A stretch of DNA of 64,000 bases from an uncultured Reyranella sp. (GCF_945957355.1 NZ_CAMFKM010000011.1:62001-126000), one strand, 5' to 3'. Shown: positions 1 to 9,200, counted from the first letter of the stretch. Notes: generated by a model from the sequence alone, not told the origin. Numbers and translations: made by a program.

Positions 1-90
1 GAGGCCGGGCTTCCCGCCGTCGCGAAGCGCTTCGCCGACGCGATTGCGATTCGGGGCGCCGGGAGTGATGAAGACGAGGAAAACGCCTGA
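1..90 (+). CDS. C-terminal end of a gene entering from the left
   Basis: Frame 1 is open from the first base to a TGA at 88-90 and gives 29 residues ending in an acidic tail (GSDEDEENA). The stop lies 6 bp before the end of the convergent peptidase gene, a normal spacing for convergent genes. Too little is visible to name a family. It could be a chance open frame in high-GC DNA, so confidence is limited. Confidence 0.4.
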   Translation, partial: EAGLPAVAKRFADAIAIRGAGSDEDEENA

Positions 91-96
91 GGCCTG

Positions 97-906
97 CTAT
101 GCCCGCGCCGGCAAGGCACCCTTCGACGCGCGTATCTCTGCAACGGCGCGGTCCCAGCTCGCGAGGCGGTCGGGGCCGGCGGGATGGGTGTCGAGCATGC
201 CGGTGTCACGGCGTCCCGTCGAGCGGGCGAGGGTGACCAGCATGCCGCGTGCCTTGTCGAGGTCGACGTCAGAGCGAAACAGGATCACCGCGGCGAGGTA
301 GTCGGCTTCGCGTTCCTGCTCCTTGGAGAAGGAGATGCGGCCGACCGCGCCGCCGAGGTTGGCGCCGGTATCCATCGCCGAGCGCGTTATCTGGCCAGCG
401 TAGGGGCTGCGATAGGACGCAGCCGCGCCGGCCGCGCCCAGCAGGATCGCGCCGATCAGCGCACCCGTCATCTGGTTGCGCTGGCTGGTGGCGATGTGAT
501 TTGCCGCCTGGTGGCCGATCTCGTGTGCAAACACGAGGCAGACTTCCTCCTCGTTCGAGGCGTATTCGACCACGCCGCGATTGACGAAAATCAGGCCGTT
601 GGCGCCCGCACCGGCGTTCATCGAGCGGTTCGCCGACCCCATGATGCGCCAGTCGCATACGCCGACGTTCATCTCGCGGCACATCCGGTCGGCCGGTGGC
701 CGGATGCGGGCGAGGGCGGAGCGCATGATTTCGTCCACCTGTTCGTCCGTCAGCACCCGACGCTGGGGCGGGCCGCCGGCGCCCTGCACTTCGCTCTGAG
801 CGAGGCTGAGATGGCTGTCACTGACCTGCGGTAGCTGATGCACCGCGCCCGCGCAGCCGCACAGCGCGCAGGCGCCCCCAAACGCCAGAAACGATCGCCT
901 TTTCAT
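97..906 (-). CDS. M48-family metallopeptidase, lipoprotein
   Basis: 269 aa. The zinc-peptidase motif HEIGH is at residues 128-132, and a downstream EREAD segment (about 198-202) supplies the usual third zinc ligand of M48 enzymes. The N-terminus MKRRSFLAFGG... with lipobox L15-C16-G17-C18 predicts export and lipidation, so it probably acts in the periplasm in envelope protein quality control, like other M48 lipoproteins (BepA/LoiP type). A short hydrophobic Gly/Ala-rich stretch lies at about 148-164. The substrate is unknown. It is divergent from the next gene, with a 326-bp gap between them. Confidence 0.85.
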   Translation of the reverse strand: MKRRSFLAFGGACALCGCAGAVHQLPQVSDSHLSLAQSEVQGAGGPPQRRVLTDEQVDEIMRSALARIRPPADRMCREMNVGVCDWRIMGSANRSMNAGAGANGLIFVNRGVVEYASNEEEVCLVFAHEIGHQAANHIATSQRNQMTGALIGAILLGAAGAAASYRSPYAGQITRSAMDTGANLGGAVGRISFSKEQEREADYLAAVILFRSDVDLDKARGMLVTLARSTGRRDTGMLDTHPAGPDRLASWDRAVAEIRASKGALPARA

Positions 907-1232
907 TCGCTTCCCCCAACGCTGCTAGAGGTTGCAGCCCCGATAAGGACGCTACCCACGGGTATGTGCACGAGTCAACGGGCCATGAATTCATTCGAGC
1001 GGGATTCGCGTTGCCGTTCCGCGCGGAGCCGGAGTGGACGCGGGCAAAAGACATCGCGGCGGGGGCAAGCGTCTCGATGGCGCTGAAGGCGGCCGGAAGA
1101 GGCGTCCCTGGCGGAAAAGTTCGTCCAGCGTCAAGTTGTGGGAGGACATGGCACCCGTGCGGCATTCTTCTGCCATCATCGACGGCGAGTCGTCGCACTT
1201 CACAGACGCGCTCGAATGAGTATAACCCGTCG
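907..1232. other. Intergenic region between divergent genes
   Basis: 326 bp separating the start of the M48 peptidase (minus) from the small unknown gene at 1233 (plus). It should contain both promoters, but I cannot identify a convincing -35/-10 pair or hairpin. The open frames across it look like non-coding high-GC frames. Confidence 0.4.
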
Positions 1233-1598
1233 ATGTCCGATATCGAATCGCTCCGCAAATCGCTCGCCCTCTCGTCTGAGGGCCTGTCTTCCGAAGACAA
1301 GAAGAAGATGGCTGTTTCGGCCATCACCACGATTCTCGCCGCACTGGGTCGTGGCGTTGGCACGTTCGGCGAATGGGAACAGCGCTGCCTCGCGGCGTCG
1401 ATCATCGCCCTGCGTGCCAGCAAGTACGACGATTCCCGCTCGCTGGCGCGGCGCGCCCTGTGGCCCGAGGAAAACCGCCGCAATTCCGGCGTCGCCCGCC
1501 TGCTGCTGCGGCCGGGAATGCTGACGATTCCCGAACTCACCCGCGAGCTGAAGATCGCCCAGGCCATGCCGTCCCGCCGCTTACAGGCCGCCGCCTAG
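1233..1598 (+). CDS. Unknown 121-aa protein
   Basis: I do not recognise the family. The ATG at 1233 (MSDIESLRKS) is preferred over the longer upstream extension because the protein-like composition begins there. It is predicted helical and soluble: a charged N-terminal segment (SSEDKKKM), a hydrophobic helix around AVSAITTILAALG, then RSLARRALWPEENRR. There is no signal peptide or cysteine cluster. The stop is 123 bp before the nitroreductase, so it is probably transcribed alone or with it. Confidence 0.55.
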   Translation: MSDIESLRKSLALSSEGLSSEDKKKMAVSAITTILAALGRGVGTFGEWEQRCLAASIIALRASKYDDSRSLARRALWPEENRRNSGVARLLLRPGMLTIPELTRELKIAQAMPSRRLQAAA

Positions 1599-1721
1599 CT
1601 CAAATTCCGCTCGAACCCGCCTATTCGTGCAGGCACCCGGCATACGGAACCCGCGGCGCAGCCTGGGTTCCCGGATAGGAAGCACCTGTTATCCTGTTTC
1701 CAGCACAGGGTATGGGGAAAC

Positions 1722-2396
1722 ATGGACTTCCGGGAACTGGTACATAGCCGTCGCAGCACCCGCGGCTTCGCGAAGAAGGCGATCTCGAAGTCGGTGATCG
1801 CCGAGGTCATCGAGGACGCCAAGCGTGCGCCGTCGTCGATGAACAGCCAGCCGTGGCATGTCCATGTCCTCACCGGCGCGCCGCTCGACGAAGTGCGCCG
1901 GCGCAACATGGAGGAAATGGCGGCGGGCAAGCCCTCGAAGCGGGACATCTTCACCCACGGCCCCTACGAGGGTGCCCATCGCCAGCGTCAGGTCGATATC
2001 GCCAAGCAGCTGTTCGCCGCCATGGGCATCGCGCGCGACGACAAGGCAATGCGCCAGGACTGGGTGATGCGCGGCTTCCGCCAGTTCGATGCGCCGGTCT
2101 CTCTGGTGCTCACGTACGACCGCGTGCTCGATCCCGGCGCCACCTGCCACTTCGATCTCGGGGCGCTGTGCTACGGCATCGTGCTGGCTGCGTGGGATCG
2201 CGGCATCGGCGCCGTGGTGAACGGGCAGGGCATTGCCCGGTCCGACATCGTGCGCGAGGTGGCGAACATCCCCGACGACGAGGCGATCATGACCTGCATC
2301 GCCCTGGGCTATCCCGACCAATCCTTCGCCGCCAACGCCGTCCGCTCCGAGCGGACGCCCACGGAGCAGTTCGTGCGCTATGTCGGGTTCGACTGA
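1722..2396 (+). CDS. Nitroreductase-family FMN oxidoreductase
   Basis: 224 aa, a typical length for FMN-dependent nitroreductases, which use NAD(P)H to reduce nitro compounds, quinones or other acceptors. The N-terminal RRSTRGF segment matches the phosphate/FMN-binding start of the family, followed by APSSMNSQPWHVHV, the conserved SNxQPW region. The C-terminal half has the conserved LGALCYGIVLAAWDRGIGA core. The start ATG at 1722 has a GGGGAAAC purine stretch just upstream. The physiological substrate cannot be read from the sequence. Confidence 0.9.
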   Translation: MDFRELVHSRRSTRGFAKKAISKSVIAEVIEDAKRAPSSMNSQPWHVHVLTGAPLDEVRRRNMEEMAAGKPSKRDIFTHGPYEGAHRQRQVDIAKQLFAAMGIARDDKAMRQDWVMRGFRQFDAPVSLVLTYDRVLDPGATCHFDLGALCYGIVLAAWDRGIGAVVNGQGIARSDIVREVANIPDDEAIMTCIALGYPDQSFAANAVRSERTPTEQFVRYVGFD

Positions 2397-2420
2397 GATT
2401 GACCATTGGCACGGCTGCGA

Positions 2421-3281
2421 TCACGTCCGCCCAAATTTGGCGAAGGCCGCGCGGCCGACGTTTCCGGCTTGAGTGACGAAGTCGGTGAACATGCCATCGA
2501 CTAGGGTCCTCACCCCGGCCGGCGCCTGCGCCGGCGAACCCGCCGAGTAGGGAGGCTTGGGGTCGTATTCGGCAATGAGCTGAACGCTTTCCGCATACAG
2601 GCGGTCCCGGAGGCGACCGACGAGGGCCAGGCCGAAATCGATTCCCGCCGTCACGCCGCCCCCCGTGATCCTGTTGCGATCGTCGACGACCCTGCCATCG
2701 ACGGGCGTGGCGCCGAAGATCGGCAGCAGCGATCTCGTGGCCCAGTGAGATGTCGCCCTGTAGCCGGCGAGCAACCCCGCCGCGCCGAGAAGCAGCGAAC
2801 CGGTGCATACCGACGTGACGTGCTTCGCGCGGCTGCCGCGATCCTTCAGGAAGCGCATCGTCTCATCGTCTTCCATGGCCGCGAGCGTGCCGCGCGTACC
2901 TCCGGGTACGCAGATGAGGTCGAGATCCCGGGGACACTCGTCGAGTGTCAGGGACGGCACGATCACGAGGCCGGTGTCGCTCCGCACCGGGTCCCGGGTC
3001 TTCGCCACCAGATGAACCGTCGCCCCCATCAAGCCTGTCAGCATGTGATGCGGGCCGACCATGTCGAGCGCGGTGAACTGCGGATAGATCAGGAACGCGA
3101 TCTGCTCCGCTCCCATCCAATGCGCAGGCATGGAGGACATGTCATGCACCGGTACGTCCGGTGCGGCGCCGGCGGAGGGAGCCTCGCCTCCGGCCGGCTG
3201 GGCTACCGCATCCCGGGTTGAATGCGCGACGGCCGCGGCCGTGGCGGCCGCGGCGGAGAATTGACGTCGTGTAAGGGACAT
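2421..3281 (-). CDS. Exported DJ-1/PfpI-family protein (isonitrile hydratase-like)
   Basis: 286 aa from the internal ATG at 3281 (MSLTRRQFSAAAATAAA). The twin-arginine motif LTRRQFS and the following Ala-rich segment predict Tat export, unusual for this mostly cytoplasmic family. The DJ-1 core starts near QIAFLIYPQFTALDMVGP. The nucleophile elbow SVCTGSLLLGAAGLL places the catalytic cysteine at about residue 159. The layout resembles the isonitrile hydratase/GlxA-N subfamily. It lies 13 bp downstream of the TonB receptor on the same strand, so it is likely co-transcribed and may process the receptor's cargo in the periplasm (inference). Confidence 0.75.
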   Translation of the reverse strand: MSLTRRQFSAAAATAAAVAHSTRDAVAQPAGGEAPSAGAAPDVPVHDMSSMPAHWMGAEQIAFLIYPQFTALDMVGPHHMLTGLMGATVHLVAKTRDPVRSDTGLVIVPSLTLDECPRDLDLICVPGGTRGTLAAMEDDETMRFLKDRGSRAKHVTSVCTGSLLLGAAGLLAGYRATSHWATRSLLPIFGATPVDGRVVDDRNRITGGGVTAGIDFGLALVGRLRDRLYAESVQLIAEYDPKPPYSAGSPAQAPAGVRTLVDGMFTDFVTQAGNVGRAAFAKFGRT

Positions 3282-3294
3282 GGTGGCGCTCCCG

Positions 3295-5553
3295 TCAGAA
3301 TTTGAACGCCAGCTGGCCATAGACCGACAGCGGCGCGCCCGGTGCGACCTGTCCGCCGAGCCAGCTGTACGGCACGAAGTACTGGTTGTTCGTCAGGTTC
3401 TTGGCCGAAACGACGGCCCTGATCTTCTCGGTCTCGTATCCGATCTTCGCATCGATCGTATAGTAGCCGGCGGTCTGCCAGAGATTGGTCGCATCTACAT
3501 ATTGGTTGGAAGCCGCGTAGATGCCGGCGCCCAGGCTGAACCCCGGCGCCACGCTCTCGTCGAACTGGTAGTTCAGCCAGAAGCGGCCAGAATGTTCGGG
3601 AACGAAGGGCAGCCGGTAGCCCGCCGGGATGCCGGCTCCGGCGGGATCGGCGAAGAAGGCACTCGTGTAGCCGTAACTCGCCAGCACGCTCCAGTTGCGA
3701 TTGGGCTGGTAGAGGAAGTCGGCTTCGAAGCCGCGCGATGTCTGCTGGGTGAGAATGCCGGACACGGCGGTCAGCCGGACCGGTACGTTCGTGCGCTCGA
3801 TCTGGAAGAGCGCCATGGTCCCGGTGAAGGTATCGTTGATGTTGAGTTTCACACCGGCCTCGTACTGCGTGGAAAACTCGGGCGCCGGCTGGGCGAATGT
3901 CTGCGAGAACGGCACCCACTTCATTCCCTGGGAGTAGCTGCCGTACAGCGACAACCCCTTGATCAGATCGACGACGACGCCGGCGCGGGGAAGCAGCCGG
4001 GTCGCTTGGGTCACGCGCGTCACCATCGCGCCGGTGGCGAACTCATTGTAGGTGATGTCGATCGACGCCACGCGGGCCCCGGCGAGCACATGGAAGCGCT
4101 CGTTGATCGTCGACTGCAGCTGCGTATAGAAGCCCGTCGTCAGGTACGTGTTGTTGAAGTTGAAGAACGAAACACCTTCCCCGCGTCCCGGCACAGGGAA
4201 GGTATAGGGTGTCGTGAACGACGGATTCTGCAGGTTCACGAGGGAGGGCGTGCAGCCGAACCCGATGAGAAAACAGAAGTTGCCGTTGGTGTCGACGTTC
4301 ATGAAACCCCAGTCGGTGACGCGGCTGAAATCGCCACCGATCAGCAGCGTATTCTTGGTCGACTCCGTCGAGAACTTCGCCTGCACCGTCGGGTTGATAC
4401 TGAACTCCTGCTGCTGGTCGTACACCTCGATGTTGTTGACGTCGAATGTCGATGGCGGAAACAGCGGCGTGCCCCCGGTGCCTGTGGCATCGAGGAAGGC
4501 GCTTTGGGAGTTCTGCTGCATCTCCGACCGGCTCCACCGCGCCTTGACGTTGACCGACCAGACATCGTCGATGCGATGGTCCAGCGTTCCGGTCACGCCA
4601 TACACCTTCGAGTAGCTCGGCATGATGTTGGGATCGCCGAAGTACAGGCTTCGGTCGACGGTATAGGCGCCGGTGACCGTGCCGCTGACCGGCAGGCCGG
4701 GATATGCCTGTTGGTAGGCCTGCGACACAAAACCCTGGAGCGTCAGGGTCGTGTCAACGCGGTTGGTTAGTGTGAGCGTCGGATTGACGCTGAAGCGGCG
4801 GGAATTCAAGACGTCGATGAAACTGGCGGCCCCGGTGTACTCGGAGGTGAGGCGAAAGAGCACCGTCTTCTCCTCGTTCAGGGGCTGGTTCACGTCGATG
4901 TAGGGATTGGCGTACCAGTAGCTGCCGAAGGTCGTGCCGAACTGATACTTCGCCGTGTCGGTCGGCATCTTCGAGACGACGTTGAGCACGCCGCCGACCG
5001 GCGCGCCGGCGCCGCCGCCATAGACGACCGCGCTGGGACCCTTCAGGACCTCGACCCGCTCGACATTCACCAGACCGTCGCGGTCGCCCGCGATGAACAG
5101 GTTGCCGGCAAAGCCGTCGGTCCAGAGTTCCGCGCCGAACCCCCTGATCTTCACCGGTGTCTGCTCGACGTTGCCGATCATCCGTGTGTCGACGGGCTGC
5201 ACGTTGCTGGCGTTCCTGACTGCATCGCTGAGTGTTATCGAGAGCTGGCTGTCGATCAGGGAACGTGTGATGACGTTGATGTTCTGGGGCAGCTGCTCGA
5301 TGGGCGTGGAGGTCCTGGTGGAAGACTTCGCCGTGAGCGCCCGGAATCCCTGGACCGGACCGGCTGTCGTATTCTCCACCGGCACGCCTGTTCCCTGGAC
5401 GACAACCGGAGGGAATTCCACGGAAGCAGGAGAGGGCTGGCCGGTGGTCTGACCGAACGCCGGCATGGTCAGAAGTGCCAGGCCAGAACCGAGTAGAAGC
5501 CTGGCGGCGCCGGACTTCACGCAAAAGTCCGCTGTGATGTGCTTAAAGTGCAT
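3295..5553 (-). CDS. TonB-dependent siderophore-type receptor
   Basis: 752 aa. The ATG at 5553 follows a clear GGAGG 7 bp upstream. A signal peptide (LLLGSGLALLTMPAFGQ) is followed by the plug domain, including PVKIRGFGAELWTDGF and VERVEVLKGPSAVVYGGGAGAPVGGVLNVVSK split around the family's LKGPxAxxYG motif. A 22-strand-type barrel ends in the outer-membrane C-terminal phenylalanine (LAFKF). The family imports ferric siderophores or other metal chelates using TonB energy. Neighbours are an exported DJ-1 protein downstream and a DUF2946 protein upstream; the ligand is unknown. Confidence 0.92.
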   Translation of the reverse strand: MHFKHITADFCVKSGAARLLLGSGLALLTMPAFGQTTGQPSPASVEFPPVVVQGTGVPVENTTAGPVQGFRALTAKSSTRTSTPIEQLPQNINVITRSLIDSQLSITLSDAVRNASNVQPVDTRMIGNVEQTPVKIRGFGAELWTDGFAGNLFIAGDRDGLVNVERVEVLKGPSAVVYGGGAGAPVGGVLNVVSKMPTDTAKYQFGTTFGSYWYANPYIDVNQPLNEEKTVLFRLTSEYTGAASFIDVLNSRRFSVNPTLTLTNRVDTTLTLQGFVSQAYQQAYPGLPVSGTVTGAYTVDRSLYFGDPNIMPSYSKVYGVTGTLDHRIDDVWSVNVKARWSRSEMQQNSQSAFLDATGTGGTPLFPPSTFDVNNIEVYDQQQEFSINPTVQAKFSTESTKNTLLIGGDFSRVTDWGFMNVDTNGNFCFLIGFGCTPSLVNLQNPSFTTPYTFPVPGRGEGVSFFNFNNTYLTTGFYTQLQSTINERFHVLAGARVASIDITYNEFATGAMVTRVTQATRLLPRAGVVVDLIKGLSLYGSYSQGMKWVPFSQTFAQPAPEFSTQYEAGVKLNINDTFTGTMALFQIERTNVPVRLTAVSGILTQQTSRGFEADFLYQPNRNWSVLASYGYTSAFFADPAGAGIPAGYRLPFVPEHSGRFWLNYQFDESVAPGFSLGAGIYAASNQYVDATNLWQTAGYYTIDAKIGYETEKIRAVVSAKNLTNNQYFVPYSWLGGQVAPGAPLSVYGQLAFKF

Positions 5554-5736
5554 GAGTGCCTCCGGCCCCGTTGGAGAGGACAGCAGAGGCTGGAGGTAGA
5601 GCGAGTGCAGGCACGAAAGACAGGCCCGCAAAGGCGACGGAAGTCGCCCAGGGAATCGAGAACATTTATTGCTTCCTTGATTGGCTGACGCAGGGCATCG
5701 CGCGCGTCACGGACGCGCGCGTTGCACGATGAATTG

Positions 5737-6129
5737 TCAGTCGTTCGGAAGCGGCGGGGCGCGAGGCTGTTGTGGACCGTCGCGGATGGCGCCGGTCGTC
5801 GGGTCATGAAGTCGAGACGGGACTGGATCCGAAGCCGGAACCTGATCGACGAGGACGGCTGCAACCGACGGGCTCAGCAGTATCGGCGCATGGGCGAGGC
5901 CGAAGCAGCAGTCGTGGACCTTCGCAGAGGACGGGCCCGATCCCTGATCCGCCTCGCTGTCCGATGTGGATTGGCAAAGCGCACCCCATAGGGCTGCCAC
6001 CGCGTCCGGTCCGCCCGTACGGAGCATGACCGCGTGCGCCAGCGGCTGCAGGATTGCCAACGTCACGGCAAACAGCGCCGTCACCAGCACGAAGGCGCGC
6101 ATCTGGGACGGGAGCAGCCGAGCAGACAT
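5737..6129 (-). CDS. DUF2946-type small exported protein
   Basis: About 130 aa starting MSARLLPSQMRAFVL; the start could be 6 bp upstream at 6135 and has no strong ribosome site. One hydrophobic segment (FVLVTALFAVTLAILQPLA) acts as signal or anchor. The mature part has a CxS...HDCCFG pair and ends in RAPPL, the pattern I associate with DUF2946, a family often found beside TonB receptors and metal-handling genes. It lies upstream of the receptor on the same strand. The function is not established; a metal-related periplasmic role is inferred from context. Confidence 0.6.
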   Translation of the reverse strand: MSARLLPSQMRAFVLVTALFAVTLAILQPLAHAVMLRTGGPDAVAALWGALCQSTSDSEADQGSGPSSAKVHDCCFGLAHAPILLSPSVAAVLVDQVPASDPVPSRLHDPTTGAIRDGPQQPRAPPLPND

Positions 6130-6286
6130 TGGCATAATTATGACGATGCAACCGATCCTTACAATGGACATTTTGATACACGCTGCGAAGGGCACGGCCA
6201 GGACGCGGAGCATTTTCGCCGCGGGCATCCCCACCGCCGGTCGCTACGAGCGGACAAGGCAGCGGACTGGTCATAGACTACGGACC

Positions 6287-7003
6287 ATGCTCGTTGCGCT
6301 GGCTCTGTTCGTCATTTCGGTCGTCTACGCCACGGTCGGCCAGGCTGGCGGGACGGGCTTCCTTGCGGTCATGGCCGTGGCTGGAGTGCCGGTCGACCAG
6401 CTTCGACCGACGGCGCTCGCCATGAACGTCGTTGCCGCGTCCTATTCGAGCTGGCGGCTCCAGGCGGCCGGGCTGATCGACTGGCGCATGTTGATGCCCT
6501 TGGCCGTCCCTGCACTTGCCGCCGCGTTCGTCGGCGGCGTGATCGCCCTGCCGTCGGGACTTTATGCGTCCGTCACCGGCGCTCTGCTGCTCGCGGCGGC
6601 TTCGCTGATGGTCGCGAGGCCTGCCACCGCTCTCCTGCCGGGCATCGCCGCCTCGCGGGCGGGCCTGGTAGCCATCGGGACGGCGGCCGGCTTTCTCTCC
6701 GGACTCTCCGGCATCGGCGGCGGCGTCTTCATCGCGCCCGCACTGATCGTGCTCGGCTGGGCCCGGCCCAAGCAAGCCGCCGGCCTGTCGGCGCCGTTCA
6801 TCCTCGGCAATTCGTTGACGGGGCTGGCGGGCACTCTGCTGGCCGGCCAGCAGTTCGCACCCGGCCTTCCGCTCTTCGCCTGTGTCGCCCTCCTGGGCGC
6901 AGCCGTAGGCAGTGCCGCGATCCTCCACGTCTCGGAGCGCATGGTGCGTTTCGTTCTGGCGGCCGTCATCGCCGTTGCCGGCCTGCGGCTCGCGGCGAGG
7001 TGA
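6287..7003 (+). CDS. TauE/SafE-family sulfite/organosulfur exporter-like permease
   Basis: 238 aa from the ATG at 6287 (MLVALALFVISVVYATVGQAGG). It is highly hydrophobic with about eight predicted membrane segments. The two internally similar halves each carry a Gly-rich motif (VGQAGGTGFLAVMA near the start; LSGLSGIGGGVFIAPALIVL in the middle), the hallmark of TauE/SafE (DUF81) permeases. The family exports small sulfonates, sulfite or related anions. It is divergent from the DUF2946 gene, and the substrate here is unknown. Confidence 0.85.
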   Translation: MLVALALFVISVVYATVGQAGGTGFLAVMAVAGVPVDQLRPTALAMNVVAASYSSWRLQAAGLIDWRMLMPLAVPALAAAFVGGVIALPSGLYASVTGALLLAAASLMVARPATALLPGIAASRAGLVAIGTAAGFLSGLSGIGGGVFIAPALIVLGWARPKQAAGLSAPFILGNSLTGLAGTLLAGQQFAPGLPLFACVALLGAAVGSAAILHVSERMVRFVLAAVIAVAGLRLAAR

Positions 7004-7018
7004 GGGCGGGCTTCGCCC

Positions 7019-7597
7019 TCAGCCGCGCCCCATCGCATAGAACTCGGGGTTCGGGCGCATGCTGGTGACGTTGGCCATACGGTTCGAAAGGCCGAAGAAG
7101 GCGGCGATGGCGGCGATGTCCCAGACATCTTCCTCGTCGAAACCGTGCTCCTTCAGCGTCTGCATGTCGTCGTCGCCCACGAGATGCGCGGATTGGCTTA
7201 CCTTCACGGCGAAGTCGAGCATGGCCTTCTGGCGTGGCGAGATGTCGGCCTTGCGGTAGTTGATGGCGATCTGGTCGGCGATCAGCGGATCCTTGGCGCG
7301 AATGCGCAGGATCGCACCGTGCGCGATGACGCAATACTGGCACTGGTTGAGATTCGAGGTCGCCACGACGATCATTTCTCGCTCGGCCTTGCTGAGGTTG
7401 CCGGGCTTGTCCATCAGCGCATCGTGATAAGCGAAGAAGGCGCGGAATTCCTCCGGCCGATGGGCGAGGACGAGGAACACATTGGGGATGAAGCCGGACT
7501 TTTCCTGCACCTTCTCGATGCGCTCGCGGATGTCGGCGGGCATATCGGCCAGGGCGGGGACGGGGAAGCGGCTGACGGTAAGATTCTTGGTGGACAT
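7019..7597 (-). CDS. Peroxidase-related AhpD-like protein
   Basis: 192 aa from ATG 7597. The carboxymuconolactone decarboxylase/AhpD core carries the redox motif C86-Q-Y-C89 followed by H93 (NQCQYCVIAHG), as in alkylhydroperoxidase-type proteins that reduce hydroperoxides through a CxxC dithiol. The C-terminal part has DVWDIAAIAAFFGLSNRMAN, typical of the 'uncharacterised peroxidase-related' subgroup. It is convergent with the TauE/SafE gene. It probably contributes to oxidative-stress defence, but its reductant is unknown. Confidence 0.85.
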   Translation of the reverse strand: MSTKNLTVSRFPVPALADMPADIRERIEKVQEKSGFIPNVFLVLAHRPEEFRAFFAYHDALMDKPGNLSKAEREMIVVATSNLNQCQYCVIAHGAILRIRAKDPLIADQIAINYRKADISPRQKAMLDFAVKVSQSAHLVGDDDMQTLKEHGFDEEDVWDIAAIAAFFGLSNRMANVTSMRPNPEFYAMGRG

Positions 7598-7677
7598 GGG
7601 CGTGTTCTCCCGAAGACTGTGAAGGGCGATATGGTGATCTCTCGACGCGCGAGTGCGCCGTGGCACGTTCGTCCGAA

Positions 7678-8649
7678 TCACCGCACGGAATAGACGAAGT
7701 TGGCACCTCCCGAAGACTTGCCGCTCCCCGAACCGCCGGCCGGCACGGCCATGGCTTCGTAGACGAACAGCACGAAATCGCTGAAGGCCTTGCGCCCGTC
7801 GAATGGCTCCTGTTGGGGAACACGCCTGCAATCGCTCTTTCGGGAGGCGCAGACATAGAATGAAGTGAAGTTGTGCTCGCCGACCTTGACCATGTCGGCC
7901 GTCTTGTCCTTGTCGCTGTGGATGAACCGGTACTTCAGGTGGGGATTGACATAGAGGCGAGGGAACTTCGACTTCAGGTCGTCCACGCAGATCACGCAGT
8001 TGGGGCCCTGTGTGAAGGTCGGGTCGGCATACATCAACCGTGAACGCGGGCCGTGCCCATTTTCCGGGCAACCTTCGAGGCGATACGCGATGTTATCGCC
8101 GGGAGGCGATGACGGTACTGCCAATGCCTGCAAGGGATACTCGCAGAGGAAAAATTTCTCCGCCTCGTCCTCGCTGATCTCTCGGCCCGGCTCGTGATGC
8201 GCGAAGGAACCGGTCGCATATTGATAGAGCGCGCGGAGACGCCTGAGCTGATTGGATCCATTGGCAGGAACCATGGTCCAGCTCTGGTTCCACGAATCGA
8301 CGAGTTGAATGCCGAGCGCGGGGGCGGCCGTCGTGAGCGTTCCCGTAAACTGATTGCCCGCGTTCCTTCCCCCTTCGGTGATTCTGGCTGCAGTGGCATA
8401 ACTCGAGCCCAGGGGAAGGCTGAGGTTCGGATTGACCGCGTTGGCTGTCTGGGCGGTACCAATCGAAATTGTCACCTGAGAGGGTACGAAATCCGGGTCA
8501 TCGAGGGACTGCGCCAGGTTGTAAAATATCTGCCGCTTCTGCAGCGAACCGAGGGACGAGGCGAGATCTGCGGTGTTGTAGTTGAGTTGGGCGCTCGCGC
8601 AGCCCGTCAGGACTGCTCCCAATCCCAGACAAACCAGAAGCCAACGCAT
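7678..8649 (-). CDS. Unknown lipoprotein
   Basis: 323 aa with an N-terminal lipoprotein signal (MRWLLVCLGLGAVLTGC, lipobox L14-T15-G16-C17), so it is anchored in the envelope. The body has a Q/N/S-rich start (QLNYNTADLASSLGSLQKRQIFYNLAQSLDD), a region mentioning few cysteines, and a C-terminal Gly/Ser tail (GGSGSGKSSGG). I do not recognise a family. A cysteine pair near CVICVDD may be structural. It stands alone, with the AhpD gene 80 bp downstream on the same strand. Confidence 0.7.
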   Translation of the reverse strand: MRWLLVCLGLGAVLTGCASAQLNYNTADLASSLGSLQKRQIFYNLAQSLDDPDFVPSQVTISIGTAQTANAVNPNLSLPLGSSYATAARITEGGRNAGNQFTGTLTTAAPALGIQLVDSWNQSWTMVPANGSNQLRRLRALYQYATGSFAHHEPGREISEDEAEKFFLCEYPLQALAVPSSPPGDNIAYRLEGCPENGHGPRSRLMYADPTFTQGPNCVICVDDLKSKFPRLYVNPHLKYRFIHSDKDKTADMVKVGEHNFTSFYVCASRKSDCRRVPQQEPFDGRKAFSDFVLFVYEAMAVPAGGSGSGKSSGGANFVYSVR

Positions 8650-8753
8650 GCATCCCCCAAGTTTCGCGGCAGCAGGCTAGGCGATGTCCACCTGACAATT
8701 CAACGCATTTGCACGTGTCGCCTTCATTTGTCAGGTGTCTCCCCGGCCGGACT

Positions 8754-9200
8754 TTACGCCGCCAGCAGGTCCGCTACTGCGGCCTTCTGCGACTCGGCGA
8801 GCGATACGCTCCTGCGGGTGGCGGCGTCGACATAGACATGGACGAAATGGCCGACGGCCGCAGGCGTCTCGCTGGCCGGGATGAAGATCGCGAGTTCGTA
8901 GCGTAGAGAGCTGTTGCCGATGCGGCCGAGGCGGATCCCGACGTCCACCGTCGCGGGAAAGTCGACCGGCGCAAGGAATTCGCAGCCGCTGGCAATGCAC
9001 AGTCCGATCGAGGTCTGGCCCGGCGCCCGCAGGATGCCCCGCTCGATGGCGAGCGTGGTGAGCGCCGTGTCGAACCAATTATAGTAGACGGCATTGTTGA
9101 CGTGGCCGTAGGCATCGCAGTCTGACCACCGGCTCGCCACCGGCATCCACCACTTGTAATCCCTGCGCCGCTCGTCCTTCGCCGCCTTCGCGCTCGTCAT
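8754..9200 (-). CDS. Acyl-CoA thioesterase (4HBT hotdog family)
   Basis: 148 aa from ATG 9200, which has GGGGAG six bases upstream; an in-frame ATG at 9218 lacks this spacing. The hotdog active-site segment RWSDCDAYGHVNNAVYYNWFD contains the conserved D-C-D and HVNN, with the catalytic aspartate at about residue 29. Such enzymes hydrolyse acyl-CoA thioesters, mostly in the cytoplasm. Substrate chain length cannot be judged from sequence. No obvious operon partner is present. Confidence 0.88.
   Translation of the reverse strand: MTSAKAAKDERRRDYKWWMPVASRWSDCDAYGHVNNAVYYNWFDTALTTLAIERGILRAPGQTSIGLCIASGCEFLAPVDFPATVDVGIRLGRIGNSSLRYELAIFIPASETPAAVGHFVHVYVDAATRRSVSLAESQKAAVADLLAA

Noticed and set aside
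5700..5720. GCGCGCGTC/GACGCGCGC hairpin before the TonB receptor
   Set aside because: The hairpin is real but has no T-run and lies in a 183-bp gap between two genes on the same strand; GC-rich palindromes like this are common here and may be incidental.
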